A stretch of 64,000 nucleotides of DNA from Talinum fruticosum (GCA_021018815.1 JAITYX010000012.1:5629001-5693000), one strand, 5' to 3'; positions 1-11,165 are shown, counted from the stretch's first letter. The notes: generated by a model from the letters alone, not told the origin. Made by a program: numbers and translations.

Positions 1-1189
1 AGATGTATTCAACGATCAGCATGCATCTCAAGCGTGTGCAAATACACATATGGCACGGAGAAATCAAATCCTTTTGTCGATAGTTGATGCGTATATATTA
101 TAAGCAGCTTACTACCATTCCCACCCAAACACGACACTTGTCCAAGGCTAAAAATACCGGACAAAACAGCTGCATCAGTAGTTCAAGAAATATGTTTTGT
201 AAATGTGTTTTCATTATACATGTATCATGCTTCTTTTCAAAAATCATGTGTGTGTGTGTGTCGGGGTTGTGTCATGCTTGTATCTTTGATCAATGTCCGT
301 GCTTCGTAGCTCACAAATTGCGAGAGGAGTCTTGGGGCTTCAACATTGATAACTTGCAAGATAAATTGATGCCACGTTTCATTGATTGTTCATATCTAGT
401 GGTCGTGTTTAAACAAAATTAATAGAGCTCCTCAGGCGAATATGATATTTTTTATCATGGTCAATGAACGAAGATGACACCATCTCAGAAAGAAATTCCA
501 GGTTACAACAATCCCCTTGCATCAAAATTGTGAATTTCCTCACCCCATTTATTATATAAAGTATATACTACCGTCTAGGCCCACCAATTAAGTAGAATAT
601 CCACATCCTTATAACAGAATCAGAAGACTAGAAACTTGTACTCTTATAGCTTGAATTGACAACTTCACAAAGGTTTTCAGCACATCTAATTCTATATGGA
701 ACTCGTTATGTAATTCTTTTTCTTTTTCTTTTCGTCGAAGCTCGTTAAGCAATGTTAAGCAATTCTTTGAAAAGAAGGAATAGAGGGCCATAAAAAAACT
801 GGTCTCTAACCCGAGTTCAAGTAAAACCCCACGGAATTTAGTACTAACTTATATTTAGAACTACCAAACGTCTTCAACCAAACTAAAATTTTTTGCACAC
901 GGCGAAACAAAATAGAAGCGGGCTCTGCTCTAAACCACCTTCCACTATCTATGAAATATGAATCCGAACACTCAGTGGCAAAATTACATGATATGAAAAC
1001 TAAATCAAATTGAAGAAAGAGCTAAAACTCACATTAAATTGCCAGGGACAGATTTTTTATTTTATTTTATTTTTGGCAAAGGAGGCCAGGGACAGATAAT
1101 TCAAGAGAAATCATGAAATTGATTAAATTTGGTTGATCAATTTCCACTTAATTTCCAACATAAAATAAATTAGCCAAATCAGAGAGTAC
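1..1189. other. Non-coding stretch left of the dehydrogenase exon
   Basis: I see no exon here on either strand. It lies immediately 3' of the splice donor of the dehydrogenase exon at 1190-1375, so the simplest reading is that it is that gene's first intron. No further exon of the family (for example the NTSS-containing substrate-binding segment) could be found. The intron would therefore be longer than 1.1 kb, or the gene is a fragment. It contains a short GT microsatellite near 247-262 and A/T-rich unique-looking sequence. Confidence 0.45.
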
Positions 1190-1375
1190 CTGGGAAAGTT
1201 TCCCTTTTGAAACAAGGAGGTGGATGGAATTGGTAATGGCTTGGGTGGCCCTATTCAGAGCGTTGGGGTCGGAATCCAAAAGCCAGACGTCGATTCCATG
1301 CACGGCGACGAGCTGGGCGATGCCGGAGCCCATCTGCCCGGCACCCACCACTCCAACTGTCTTTATCTCCTCCAT
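1190..1375 (-). CDS. 3-hydroxybutyryl-CoA dehydrogenase-like protein, first coding exon
   Basis: The exon encodes 62 residues forming the N-terminal Rossmann half of an NAD-dependent 3-hydroxyacyl-CoA dehydrogenase. The family oxidises L-3-hydroxyacyl-CoA; the compartment in plants is not settled by this fragment. Directly visible are the dinucleotide-binding motif GAGQMG at residues 11-16, the following GSGIAQL helix, and the acidic residue ending strand 2 in WLLDSD (Asp34), which normally holds the NAD ribose. The exon ends in CAG followed by GTACTCT, a good donor, after the residues SKGKLSQ. I chose the ATG at 1375 because family members begin a few residues before the glycine motif. An in-frame ATG at 1474 would add 33 low-complexity residues. 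The remaining exons (substrate domain, catalytic His-Glu) are not in the window, so the gene is partial here. Family assignment is confident; whether the gene is functional is not known. Confidence 0.85.
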
Positions 1376-1659
1376 TCTCTCCCTGTCTCCCTCTCTCTCT
1401 CTGTGTGCTAGTTTATCCAAAGTACAAATGGTTGTTCCGGTCTCCTTGGCCAAATTAGCATTGGTAAAATTCACAGCATGTTTGACCCAAGTATTAAAAA
1501 ATTATTTATATATCAAAGAGATTGAGAGAGAGGAGAGAGAGGAGATAACTTACACAGAGGAGAGAGAGAGAGTCGTGGAGAGGAAAATTATATAATATAT
1601 CCATATCTATATTTTAATATACATATCGCTCACGTGACCTTCAATTAATAAAAGGCCTT
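1376..1659. promoter_or_regulatory. Shared head-to-head promoter with G-box and GA/CT repeats
   Basis: The minus-strand dehydrogenase exon and the plus-strand gene starting near 1660 are divergent and share under 300 bp. CT/GA microsatellite lies at about 1378-1408 and 1520-1576, the second just upstream of the dehydrogenase start. An A/T-rich TATA-like run is at about 1589-1620. A palindromic G-box CACGTG is at 1631-1636 and a second TATA-like AATAAAAGG near 1647. G-boxes are common in light-responsive plant promoters, which would suit a thylakoid translocase gene. The regulatory role is inference. Confidence 0.5.
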
Positions 1660-1961
1660 CCTCCCGCTCTCGGTTTTCTCTCTCCTCTCATTTCACTCTC
1701 TTCTTCGATCGAGTCGGTGGAACGCTTCTTCTATCGGTGAGGATTGCTTGAGGATTCGCGCGCTCATTCTAGCTAGATTTCTTGTTTATCTCTTTCGTAA
1801 GTTCCAATTTCTTGTATTTGGAGATGATTTTTCGGTTTCGAAGGTTTAGTTTCGTTCATCGTTTTCGAGCTCAATTTTGCGGTTGTTTTTCTTCTCTAAT
1901 TTGTAGCTTGCTCGCATAAGATGGATGTACCGGGCCTTCTTCTCAAAATCTTTGAAACGAG
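1660..1961 (+). other. CT-rich leader with candidate 5' UTR intron and short first coding exon
   Basis: A pyrimidine-rich leader (1660-1710) is followed by a candidate 5' UTR intron, 1797-1906 (GTAAGT donor, TTTGTAG acceptor). An ATG at 1921 opens a 13-codon exon, MDVPGLLLKIFET, ending in AG followed by a perfect GTAAGG donor at 1962. The two leftover bases would join in frame with the HCF106-like exon at 3360 (AG plus A gives Arg). I do not recognise the 13 residues. They are not the chloroplast transit peptide expected for HCF106. It may instead be the first exon of an unrelated gene cut off by the insertion at about 2.03 kb. Confidence 0.4.
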
Positions 1962-2030
1962 GTAAGGGATGTTTGAATTTTTATGGTTGTTCGATTCACT
2001 TTCATTGTACTATGTTTTCAATTTTATATT

Positions 2031-2532
2031 CTAGGGTTTGCAACTAGTAACCTTTAGACTTTGATGTCCCTTAATAATGCAAGTAACCACATAAACAACA
2101 AAGTTTCTCTTAAAATCATCACCCCCTTGCCTTTGATGTTTCAATTTTTCAAGAAGTTGATATGTCGATGGAAATTTCCCATCCCATTGACTCTTCCACT
2201 CGATTAACATATTCCTTATAAAAAGTTGGTTCATTCTTTTTCTCCTCCTCAACATCTTTAGGTCCCCTTTGAAAGCCTAATGTCAAATACACATATTCTT
2301 CTCTAATGATCAATTCATCACTTTCCAACTTCAATGATCGTCTACAAGTGTCAAAGTTTTCAACAAGCCATCTAGATAGCCTTGACGGGATTGCAATAAT
2401 TTTCAAACTAAATAAAGAACTAAAACCCAGCTCAATAATATCGCTCTTCTGTTCCACCGATACATTTGAAAGAAAGCTAACTAAAGAAGAAGGAGGCATT
2501 CTTCTCTTGAGTTTGATAGGATCATGTTCCAT
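2031..2532 (-). pseudogene. N-terminal domain of a plant transposon (Ulp1-associated) protein, frameshifted
   Basis: From 2532 leftward the frame reads a conserved plant transposon-protein domain with the blocks MPPSSLVSFLSNVS, IPSRLSRWLVENFD and YVYLTLGFQRGPKDVEE. Around 2200 the homology moves to another frame and continues with STYQLLEKLKHQRQGGDDFKR, NFVVYVVTCI. This pattern is typical of the N-terminal part of plant ORFs that carry a C-terminal Ulp1-type protease inside Mutator or CACTA elements. Here it is truncated near 2031 and no protease follows. It lies between the candidate first exon (1921) and the HCF106 exons (3360), in the opposite orientation, so it is probably an insertion. 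Function as a protein is unlikely. Confidence 0.6.
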
Positions 2533-2775
2533 ACCGAAACATCTTTATCATCTAAACAACCAATAAAGATTGATTACAATCTTAATAAAAAAAGTATTTA
2601 AAAGAGTAAATTAAATTAAATAGCAATTAAACGTACCAAGATTATTAGTTTCTTGCGGTGAAACTTCCGAACGAGTTCTTTTATAATTCTTACGTGCAAC
2701 GAGTCTTGACTCACTTTTTCCTCATGCTATTATCATAAGAAAGAAAACAACAACCCTTAATAAGCTAATAGGATA

Positions 2776-2975
2776 ACAGAAAATATATAACCCTGAAAAA
2801 TAGAAAAGGTACACTCGCAAATGACAAAAGGTACCTCGCACAACTTAATTTCGATAAAGACTCAATCAAACTTAATAACGAGTTCAAGGTGACAAAAGGT
2901 ACCTTGCACAGGATAAAAGATACTCCTGAAAAACCGAAAAGATACCTCGCACAGGACAAAAGGTACCCCGCACAC
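2776..2975. repeat. Cluster of degenerate motifs around aaaaggtaccTcgcaca
   Basis: At least five copies of a 15-20 bp motif sit here, roughly aaaaggtac followed by a gcaca-type half. They are spaced about 15-60 bp (around 2805, 2825, 2893, 2936, 2958). Similar motifs recur, often inverted, at 5313-5365, 6958-6995, 19081-19260, 21108-21255, 22550-22640 and 23190-23232. They lie upstream of the minus-strand transposon ORF at 2532, as subterminal repeats of a Mutator-like element would. That role is inference. Confidence 0.5.
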
Positions 2976-3359
2976 TACTACATCTTACCGATTGCAGCAG
3001 TACACTAAAAAAGATGGATGTGGGGTATTAAAGGTGGGTTAAGAAGGAGCACCATCTAAACACAGCAGTTTGCAGCGAGTACAGCTCTACATGGATGATC
3101 ATCACAATTAGCAAAGCAAGTAAAATTTAATCGAATCCATCAATGGGATGATCATCCTTTGCAGGTAACAGGTGAATCTACTCTAACTATATAATTCATT
3201 TGCATCACAATGGAATTTTTCCTAGGTCTCAACTGTTGCGTTCAAACTAGTGTACATGAATAATTATAGAATATTTCTTTTTGTGTTAATGTGCATCTAT
3301 GCAAAACCATTGAGTTGAATTTCTTTTGTAAACTGTATAATGTATTATTCTAAATGCAG

Positions 3360-4407
3360 AGTTGCTCGAAGTCCGGGTAAAACCTTGCGGGAATTCCAAC
3401 CTGGCATTAAAGAGCTGCAGGTTCCTTTTTAACCGTGACTTGCTAGAGCAATTTTGATGTTTTACCTGATCGATGATGTATACTTATCTATATACTATTC
3501 TGAATTTAGGAAGTATCTAAGGAATTCAAAAACACCCTGGAGAAGGAGATTGGACTTGATGATGATCCCAGTGCATTGAGAAATACAAATGAATCAAGCA
3601 GATCTAATGTTGCATCAAGCCAATCGGTTTCTAGCTTGGACGATTCTCGGATCACGTCCTTGGTCGACACAAGTTAGTATTCGGCTTATTGTACAAACTT
3701 TTGGAATATCGTACGTAATACTATAATGACCGGAACCTTGTAGCACTAGGCATAATTATCATTCTTCAATGCTAAATCGAGCAGCTCTTATAGATTTGTT
3801 TATTGCTCCCCTTCAATGCTTGAGCCTCGGAGTATTTGGCATAGCTTGATTTTGCTGCTATCACCTTCTATCGGCTCCAGGTTCCGAGTGAAAAAATTGT
3901 TGGTTAGGCTTGCACACTTGAAATTGCTGAGGAAGGTCAGCTACGCCATCCGTTGAAAACTGTGATTTCTTATAACTATTTGTCCATAGGCATGGGTAAA
4001 ACTAGTGAGAAGCTTGAAGTGCTAGGGAGTTTGATGGGTAGTGGCACATAAAATCATCCATAGGGGTTGTATGTTGGTGTAATTTGGAATTCCACATTGA
4101 CTAAGTATAGTCTCTTTTGCATGACTATGCTGAGTATAGTCTCTTGAGGATGAACATAAAGCAGCGTGTTTCATTGGTTAAAGCCTATGTAATAGAAAGA
4201 TTTTATAATGTACTAGAGTGAGTTGCTATTAAGTTTAACTATCATCTGTTTGGCACTTCGTCACCATAGATGGCACTCCACCCAACGATGCATATGCAAG
4301 CGAGCAAAAGTCAAATATCACAGAGGAGCAAGTAAATGCAGCCGCACCACAAGACGACACATCCTCGCTTCCAAACAGCCATATTGAAGTCCAGGGTCAG
4401 CCTCAAG
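3360..4407 (+). CDS. HCF106: HCF106/TatB-like thylakoid Tat translocase subunit, three in-frame exons (N-terminus missing)
   Basis: Exons 3360-3420, 3510-3672 and 4270-4407 join in a single open frame with GT-AG introns (donors at 3421, 3673 and 4408; acceptors at 3358-3359, 3508-3509 and 4268-4269). The product shows the amphipathic-helix signature of HCF106/TatB: VARSPGKTLREFQPGIKELQ, then EVSKEFKNTLEKEIGLDD. A hydrophilic tail follows, with the conserved NITEEQVNAAAPQ block and a Q/P-rich end. The family forms, with cpTatC and Tha4, the pH-dependent Tat pathway that moves folded proteins across the thylakoid membrane. The transit peptide and the single membrane helix (the GAPEALVIG-type segment) should lie just upstream of 3360 but are absent. 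That place holds transposon sequence. A final short exon after 4407 is not identified. All visible frames are open, so this may be a recent truncation, a captured copy, or a gene whose first exon lies elsewhere. Confidence 0.75.
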
Positions 4408-5282
4408 GTTTGTGGTTCCCAAGTTGCTCCTCTTTCATATCAAATCATGATTGGGTCACGAAAAATCGGCTCCGGATAACACAAACTCACAAAGTTCAAA
4501 TATCTGCAGCCATAGCAACCTCTTTTAGGTTTCATACATTTCAAAACTTTAGAGGACCACATGTTCCTCCTCCAAAAGCCATTCGAAATTTCCCAATGCT
4601 ACACCAAAAATTATGTACGTAATTATACAATTTGTGATAAACTAGTCTATTTTTTCAGTCACCGGAACAGAACAATTGTCGCACACAACTCACAATGGGA
4701 TACTAAACATCAAAACCAAAGAAGAAAGCTAGACCAGGTGAGTAAATAATAGAAACCGACAATAACAAGAAAATGCAAGAAGATGATATTTCAATCAATT
4801 GGTAAAAAGGACAGAGTGTCACACAACAACATCAAGAAAAACACCCAAAAAGGCAGGAAGATCTATTATCTACATCTGCATACTAATTGTGGTACCTCGT
4901 TTTTGAAAGACTTTTTCTGTTGAGAAGCATACTTGACTCGCAGAAATATACTTCCTAAGTCAAGTGCTTAGTGTACTATATGTGAATAAAGCTCCATTCT
5001 TGGGCACACAAGTACGAGATAGACCTCAAAATGACATCAAATAACTGAATTGATGAATAGATACATGTGCCGTGTACAGGAAGTGTGATCCCTAATGGTA
5101 GGCAAATTTAATAATGAAATAGAATAATAAAAATGAAAATTAAACAAATTAGAACCTTAGAATCACAACAGGTAATTTCATAGACTCAATTAGTAATATT
5201 TTCACCAGTTGTAAACCCTAGAATATAATGACATTCAAGATGAAGTTGATGAAGAGGTTAGGTCAAAAAGGTATTGACAATA
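4408..5282. other. Non-coding sequence between the HCF106-like exons and the MULE domain
   Basis: No exon with recognisable homology was found. The ORFs at 4410-4622 and 4561-4749 run on from the splice donor and look like intron or 3' flank. A terminal HCF106 exon could be hidden here but I cannot place it. A/T-rich, no evident terminal inverted repeat. Confidence 0.4.
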
Positions 5283-5440
5283 TATCCTCTTTCATGTCAT
5301 CTTTTTGTCTTTTTAGTGTACCTTTTGTCATATTCAGGGTACCTTTTCTCTTCTGCGAGGTCTTTTCTTATTTTTATTTTTTTTGTAGGCATGCATTCAT
5401 AAAGTTTCTACGTCCGTGAATAACTTTTCGAATGCTTTAG

Positions 5441-7561
5441 TTGATGTTGTTCGGTCGGTTGGTGAGGCGCGTAGGATGTTTCCAAGTGAGTTCCGCCATG
5501 TCCAAAGTTGAAGGTACTTTGGTGGATGTATTAATTCAATGCTCGAAATTGGAAGTTTTTAAGGACGTAGCTGGTCCATCTGCGCAATGCGAAAATCTTC
5601 ATGGTGGTGAACGTGAAAATCCTGATTTGGGAAAACAGGCACCTCCTTTAAGTCAAGATGACAACTTGTTTGCAGATGATCAAGGATTTTGGGAGGCTTA
5701 TATTGAATTGGCCAAGACTTATGATCAAACTTCTGGTCCAGGCAACTTTACACCTCCAAGTTTTGATTTAGGATTTGATTTCACCTCATCTCAGCCACCG
5801 CCTAATCAACCAAGCCATGGGGATGTAGAAGGTCATAATCAACCAAGTCTTGGGGATCCTGGGGTTGCTGAAGGTCATAATTAACGAAGTGTTGGTGATG
5901 AAGGAGATCCTCGAAGTGGATCGAGTACTCATATACAATTCAGCCCTCAGTTGAGCCAAGATATCGGAAGTGTTCAACCACCAAGGAAGAAATTGCGAGG
6001 GCTTTATTTGAGGTCACCATACTTCCAAAGGCTTCCAAAGGCACATTGATGCCTTGAAGTCTTTGACCGCCAAAGAGAAGCGCATTTCGATTGGGGTTTT
6101 CTTCCAATTGATGAAATTCATCTTGAGAGGTAATCCTGTAAGAAGTTTTTATTCTCATAAATTTATTAGATGTTAATTTTTATTTTCAGTGAAGTATTAT
6201 TTAAGGTCACCATATATCCAAATTTTTTTTTCAGTGAAATATTATTTGCCGATGTACATTTTAAGGTTCCTAGATTGGTGATTAGAACTCCGGGTTGTGC
6301 GGATCATTTGGATCCTAATGTGATTGATTTATTCTCATACTTACTGAATCATTCGGAGAAAGTGAAGGGTCCTCAATCACCGTCAAGGTTCTTTTTTGGG
6401 TGTACTCCATATGTAAGTAATTTGTTGTTTTTAAGATACTTTAGTTTGTGCTTGCTCTTTATAGTCCACGTTCAATTAATTTAAATGTTATGACGTAGAT
6501 GGAGCTTAAAGGTAGGGGTGACGATAGTGAATATTCCGTGGAGAAGTTTAAATCTTTTGAAAAAGTTATAGATGATGCGATTCAAATGACTTCCCGGCTT
6601 GACATTCTAAAGTCAAATCTGGTAAGATCTTTTTGTATTTGCATTTCAGTTGCTTGGCTTGACGTTGCTTTCATATGATGTTTAAAGTTGTGTTGATATG
6701 TGCAGATATTCTTTCCTATATTCCATAATAGGCGTTACTTTGTCGTGTGTTTCAATTTGTTGAGAAAGAAGGTGGAGATTATAGATAATGTTTCTCGAAA
6801 AGGGAGAAAAGTCATGGTGATTCTACCATTGTTTACCTCTTGGTAATCTTCTACCTTAATTTTATTGTTTTTTTTCTTCTTTTTGAATTAGAACCACCTT
6901 ATGACATTATAGTTAAACATTATCTAAACCATAGTTAGATATTCACTTCATTAGAGAAAAGGTTCACCTGCATTATAAACAGGTCCACTACAGTTCTATG
7001 AAAATTATGCGAAAAATGTACCATAACTATACCATGCTCTTTTTTTTTTGCCAGTGTCGTTACATTTCGGAATACTATCATCGTTGTATAAATAGAATCC
7101 CAAGATCAACAAGGGGTAAAGTTGTTTCTTTGGCTAGTTTCCAACTTGAACATTTGAAATTGCCATGGACAACTATTGCTTCGGACAAATCATATCATGA
7201 TTCGGGGATTTATGCAATGCGACACATGGAGACGTACAAGGGAGATCCCGACAAATGGGATGCTTGGATTTAAGAAATGCAATGTAAGTTGAAATACTTT
7301 TTGAGTTTATAAGATGTTATTGATAGAGTTTCTTATATTTCTTTTTTCCTTCTACAGGATGCATTGTTAAAGAAATTAAGGGCCAAATATTGTTGCAATA
7401 TCATCGTCAATGATCAAAATGAACTTTCTTCTTTGAATGAAAATAAGTGTCAAAATTACCAAAATAGAATTATAAAAGAGTTGTCCTTCAGTGGTTTTCA
7501 ATTAGAAAATGAGCAGGAAGGTGCTCCTGCAAGAAGGAAAAGTGGGAGGCTGCATGGTAGC
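5441..7561 (+). pseudogene. Ulp1/C48 cysteine-protease-like MULE gene, degenerate catalytic site
   Basis: The homology runs through several exons: a Gln/Pro-rich N-terminal part (5441-5881), PPRKKLRGLYLRSPYF (about 5970-6020), SLTAKEKRISIGVFFQLMKF (about 6060-6120), LVIRTPGCADHLDPNVIDLF (about 6275-6335), the beta core RRYFVVCFNLLRKKVEIID (about 6728-6786), HDSGIYAMRHMETYKGDP (about 7195-7250) and KKLRAKYCCNIIV (about 7370-7410). In C48 proteases the last-but-one block reads DCG with the nucleophile cysteine; here it is DSG (codon TCG). The residue expected to be the catalytic His before the beta core is also not seen. Two stops, at 5882-5884 and 7271-7273, look like CAA to TAA changes. Without the copia insertion the frame would end three codons later. 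Related proteins in plant MULEs have uncertain function; this copy is probably dead. Confidence 0.7.
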
Positions 7562-9134
7562 CGAAGGTTTGCTCGGGGAGAGTCCGAGTCACCCTAGAGG
7601 GGGCGTGAATAGGGTAATAGAAAATTCTTCGCGAAAACACACTCTTTTTGACAGAAAAGAGGTAAAGACAGGTTCCGAGTCTAAACACGAGGTCGAAAAG
7701 ATTGGACTCGAAAGCAATGAATCGGAAGAAACAAGAGCGAGTTAGGCACTCGAGTCTAGAATGAACTCGTAAAGAGAACACGGATATTTTACGTGGAAAC
7801 CCTCCCGGGGCGAGAAAACCACGGCCCGTGTCAATCCGGACACGAAGTCAAATCCACTAATTTGAGTCCACAAAATACCGTGAATCGATCGAATCCGAGT
7901 TGCTCCCTTGGACAACTCTATACAAGTTTTCCTAGACTCGAAGTTACCTTATCCGATCTAGTACTTCCTAGCTGAGATAACCCTTCCAGCTAGGGACAAC
8001 TAAGCTGAGTTAACCTTTATAGCTTAGTCAAGGGACCTTACAAAGAATGTAAGAAGAGTTTGTAACTAAGTACAAGACCTTACAACTCGAGAGTAATGAA
8101 TTACAGAATGGGAGTTGTAAGTTGAAGATTGAAAGTAAATACAATAACTTTGAGCAAGTATGTGTATAAACAATATGTTCGGTAACCTTCAAGTCTTGTG
8201 AAGTGGCTTCTATTTATAGATAACCAAGCGAGTAGCCGTTATCTTCATCTCGCTGATCGAGAGTCTTCTGTGACCATTGATAATGACTTTCCGAGTCACT
8301 CGGAAAGTATCCGTTGAAATATGGACGTTGGACAACGGTTTAACTCTCTTGGAAGTCCCAAAACCATCGGTTGTGTCTTGAAAAATGAGGTGGAAACCAC
8401 CGTTAGGCTTAGCGTTCGAGTTTTCCGGATATGGAAGCGGACGACTTCGACACAATCTTCCGGGACTAAAGCGGGGAGGTGAAAAGCCATATCTCGCTGG
8501 TGATTTGACGTTCGAAGCCGGCTACTTTTGTAGTTTGAAAAGATATCCTCGATTGAATAACCTACAAAAGTAAAACACCTTCGGTTCTCAAAGTATAAAA
8601 TACTTTGGTCCAAGGTTAGACACGAGATAATAAAATAATTATGATAATTACGCAATTGATTATCCGAGTCGGAAAAGAAATGGAATTTTCGAGTCTAATC
8701 TCCATGATACTCAGAATTCCATCTAACTTAGTCTTATGCGAAGAATTAAGTTCTATAACGAATATCGAGTGGGAAAAGCTTGATATAGACTAAGCATGAA
8801 ATAAACTACGAGTGCTGACCATGCAAACGATAGAGTAGATAACCATAAGTTAGATTCCGAGTAAGCAACGGCGAAATACTTGGTATATTCAAAATGCGAT
8901 TAATGCGAGTGAGAGTGGACTCGGAATAAAGAACCAGTTTTACGAGTCGCTAAGCGAAAGCGATAAAAGAGATAAGTGAGGGCCGAAACACTTAGAGAAA
9001 ATACTATTTTACTCAAGTAAGTTTCTAAGACACGAGAGAATGCCTTGGAATCAAAACTCTACATGTATAGAATCGTTATACCTGATTCCTTTTGCATAAC
9101 TCGGAGGAATATTGAGCGAGTGTCCGAGTCTTCA
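7562..9134 (-). repeat. 3' LTR of the copia element
   Basis: Aligns along its whole length with 16816-18382. In element orientation it begins TGAAGACTCGG at 9134, directly after the polypurine tract. A TATA-like CTATAAATA is at 8211-8220 (minus). Many differences from the partner LTR lie at CG-containing motifs. Confidence 0.9.
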
Positions 9135-9147
9135 ATCTCCCCTTTTT
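9135..9147 (-). other. Polypurine tract of the copia element
   Basis: On the minus strand the sequence reads AAAAAGGGGAGAT immediately before the 3' LTR start. This is the expected primer site for plus-strand DNA synthesis and fixes the LTR boundary at 9134. Confidence 0.85.
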
Positions 9148-9556
9148 GATGAAAGGCATTCCATACTTAAACAGAAAATTTGTTAGAGGAAAATAGATTG
9201 ATTACGAGTAGTTTGCTCATAAGAAAGGCATATTGAGTAAATAAGAGCAATATATAATATATCGGAGCAAGATAAAGTAAAGTATGCTTTAACATTAACT
9301 CGGAAAAATAGAGAACTCGAAATTAATAATGAAATGCATCACTCCATTAAAAAGAAATTACAAGGGCGGAAAGACTCCCCTAAACAAGACAACCAGTTTC
9401 GACTACATTTCTCCCCCTTGCCTTTCAGCAAAAACAAAATAACAAAAAGAAGGGAGAAAAGTACACGTAATACACTTTAGTTGTCCGGACAAAAGAAAAT
9501 TTCAAAGAAGAAAATGCGGAGACACCGAGGAATTGTGACTCGGTGCATGGCTCCAA

Positions 9557-11165
9557 CTAGGGAGGAGGGATTTCCGAGTGGAGGCGGAGGTGCGCCGGTG
9601 CCGATACGATCTTGACGATGTGCTTGAGCGCGGCGAAGGGAGAACCGGAATTGTTCTCGAGGGCTCGGCTACGAGTGGGCGACCCGGAGAGAGTGGATTG
9701 AGGGTTCTTCCCTTGGGACCTCGGGGGCTGGAGGGGCTGCTCTGGCCGACTCACTGGAGGAGCGAGGTCTTCGACCCACTCGAGGCTGGCTGTCCGAGCC
9801 GAGTACTGATGATTTGAGCTTGGGAGCAAGGCGACCCTCAGCGGTTGCCACGGCCTCTTCTTCCCTTTGCCGGAAGGGCTGCCTCGGCCGCGGGTTCCTC
9901 AGGCATCCTCTCGCTGCATCTGCAACTTCTTCCTCTTCTTCCTCGGCTTCCTCAGCTGTCCGAGGAGGTCGGGCCTAGGCTCGAAGACGCCTCGGACGCG
10001 TCCGAGTCATCCCGGTCTCGAGACGCCTTGGACCGTCGCTCTACGAGGAGCTCGGCCAGCTCCTTCGCTCCTTAACCAGCTCTCTCATCTCAAGAACGAG
10101 AGACTGCTCGCTCTCGGATTTGGGACCGGCCAGGTCTTTTGGTTGATGGTCGGACCACGAAGAACAGAACTTGAAAGCCCTGAGCATGTCTCCGAGTTCG
10201 AAGACACGGAGCTGATCTTATCCAGGAAGGAAGGGGACAAGAGGGCAGAGAGAGTTTTGGAAGCACCGGAGGTGGAGGCACCACCAGTGTAGAGGGAAGA
10301 GGGAGAGGGGTTGATTTTTGAGTCCGAGCTGGAGAAAGAGGCCTCGGCTCCGAGTTGTGAACCCGGACACCGGGATTAGTTTCTGGTATCCGTACTCACG
10401 GAGTTCCTTCTTGCCGACCACAATGGCCGCCTCGGACACCGCGTTAGGGTCGAGAGGGAAGAGGAACTTGAAATTGTTTGAGGACAAGGGTGAGAAGAGC
10501 ACCGAAAGGAAGGGAGGTGTTCTTCTTGGTTTGAAGTTGAGCTGGCACAGCGGCCATCCGCTCAAGGATGGAGGGGAAGAGGTCGACTTCGTATCCCTCC
10601 GGGATATCGAAGAGGGCTTTGAGGTGCTTGGAGTTGGGGTTCTCCTTGCTAGAGTGCTTTGTGAGAAGAAGGTTCTCATCGGTAGAAAACACGAAGCACG
10701 GCTTCGACTTCAACCGAGTCACGGAAGAGTTCTTTACGGATCCGGGGAATTCTTTAGCGTACTTTTCAAAGAAGTCGTCGGCGACTTCGGTGAAAGGAAT
10801 AGGGTTGCTTGTTCAAGAAAAGAGAAGAAACTTTGAACAGTCGGTGAAGGAGGGAGGTGTTGATACGAACAGTAATGTTACGAACCCGAGAGGTTAGAAC
10901 ATTTTTCGAGTGGGTGAGATGAGTATAAAACTCGAAACGAGTTCGGGATAAATGAACTCACTGAAACACAAGAAAGGGTAGACTCCGGTGGTTTGGATGT
11001 TGGACAACCGAGGAGAATTTGGTTGTTGGGAAGAATTTGTCGTCCAGCGCAAGGTGCTTGGGTGACAACGGGTTTAGAAGGGGTTGAGCTTTACGGCTTG
11101 TTGGTGCGGGGCTTTTTGGAAGAGGAGGAAGCACTGGAAGTCGGGATGGTTTCGCGCTTAGGCAT
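9557..11165 (-). pseudogene. Extra 3' ORF of the copia element (Transposase_32/env-like region)
   Basis: Between the end of pol (11807) and the 3' LTR lies about 2.6 kb not needed by a simple copia element. An ATG at 11165 (MPKRETIPTSS) opens a Ser/Pro-rich frame. After frameshifts a folded-looking segment appears, with SKHLKALFDIPEGYEVDLF, then LPFGALLTLVLKQFQVPL and AAIVVGKKELREYGYQKL (about 10400-10640). The LPFGALLT block resembles the LPYGMLLT block of the plant Transposase_32-like domain found in the extra ORF of SIRE-type elements, sometimes called env-like. The C-terminal third (9557-9829) is Pro/Ser-rich. Function is unknown; envelope function is not shown by anything here. GC content is higher than in pol. 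Confidence 0.5.

Noticed and set aside
84..422. 112-codon plus-strand ORF
   Set aside because: No recognisable domain and no codon pattern; lies in a presumed intron.
1220..1595. Plus-strand ORFs over the dehydrogenase exon
   Set aside because: Antisense shadow; the minus frame has a clear Rossmann motif.
9578..10897. Plus-strand ORFs of 79-172 codons
   Set aside because: Antisense of the minus-strand extra copia ORF; no homology, open because of base composition.
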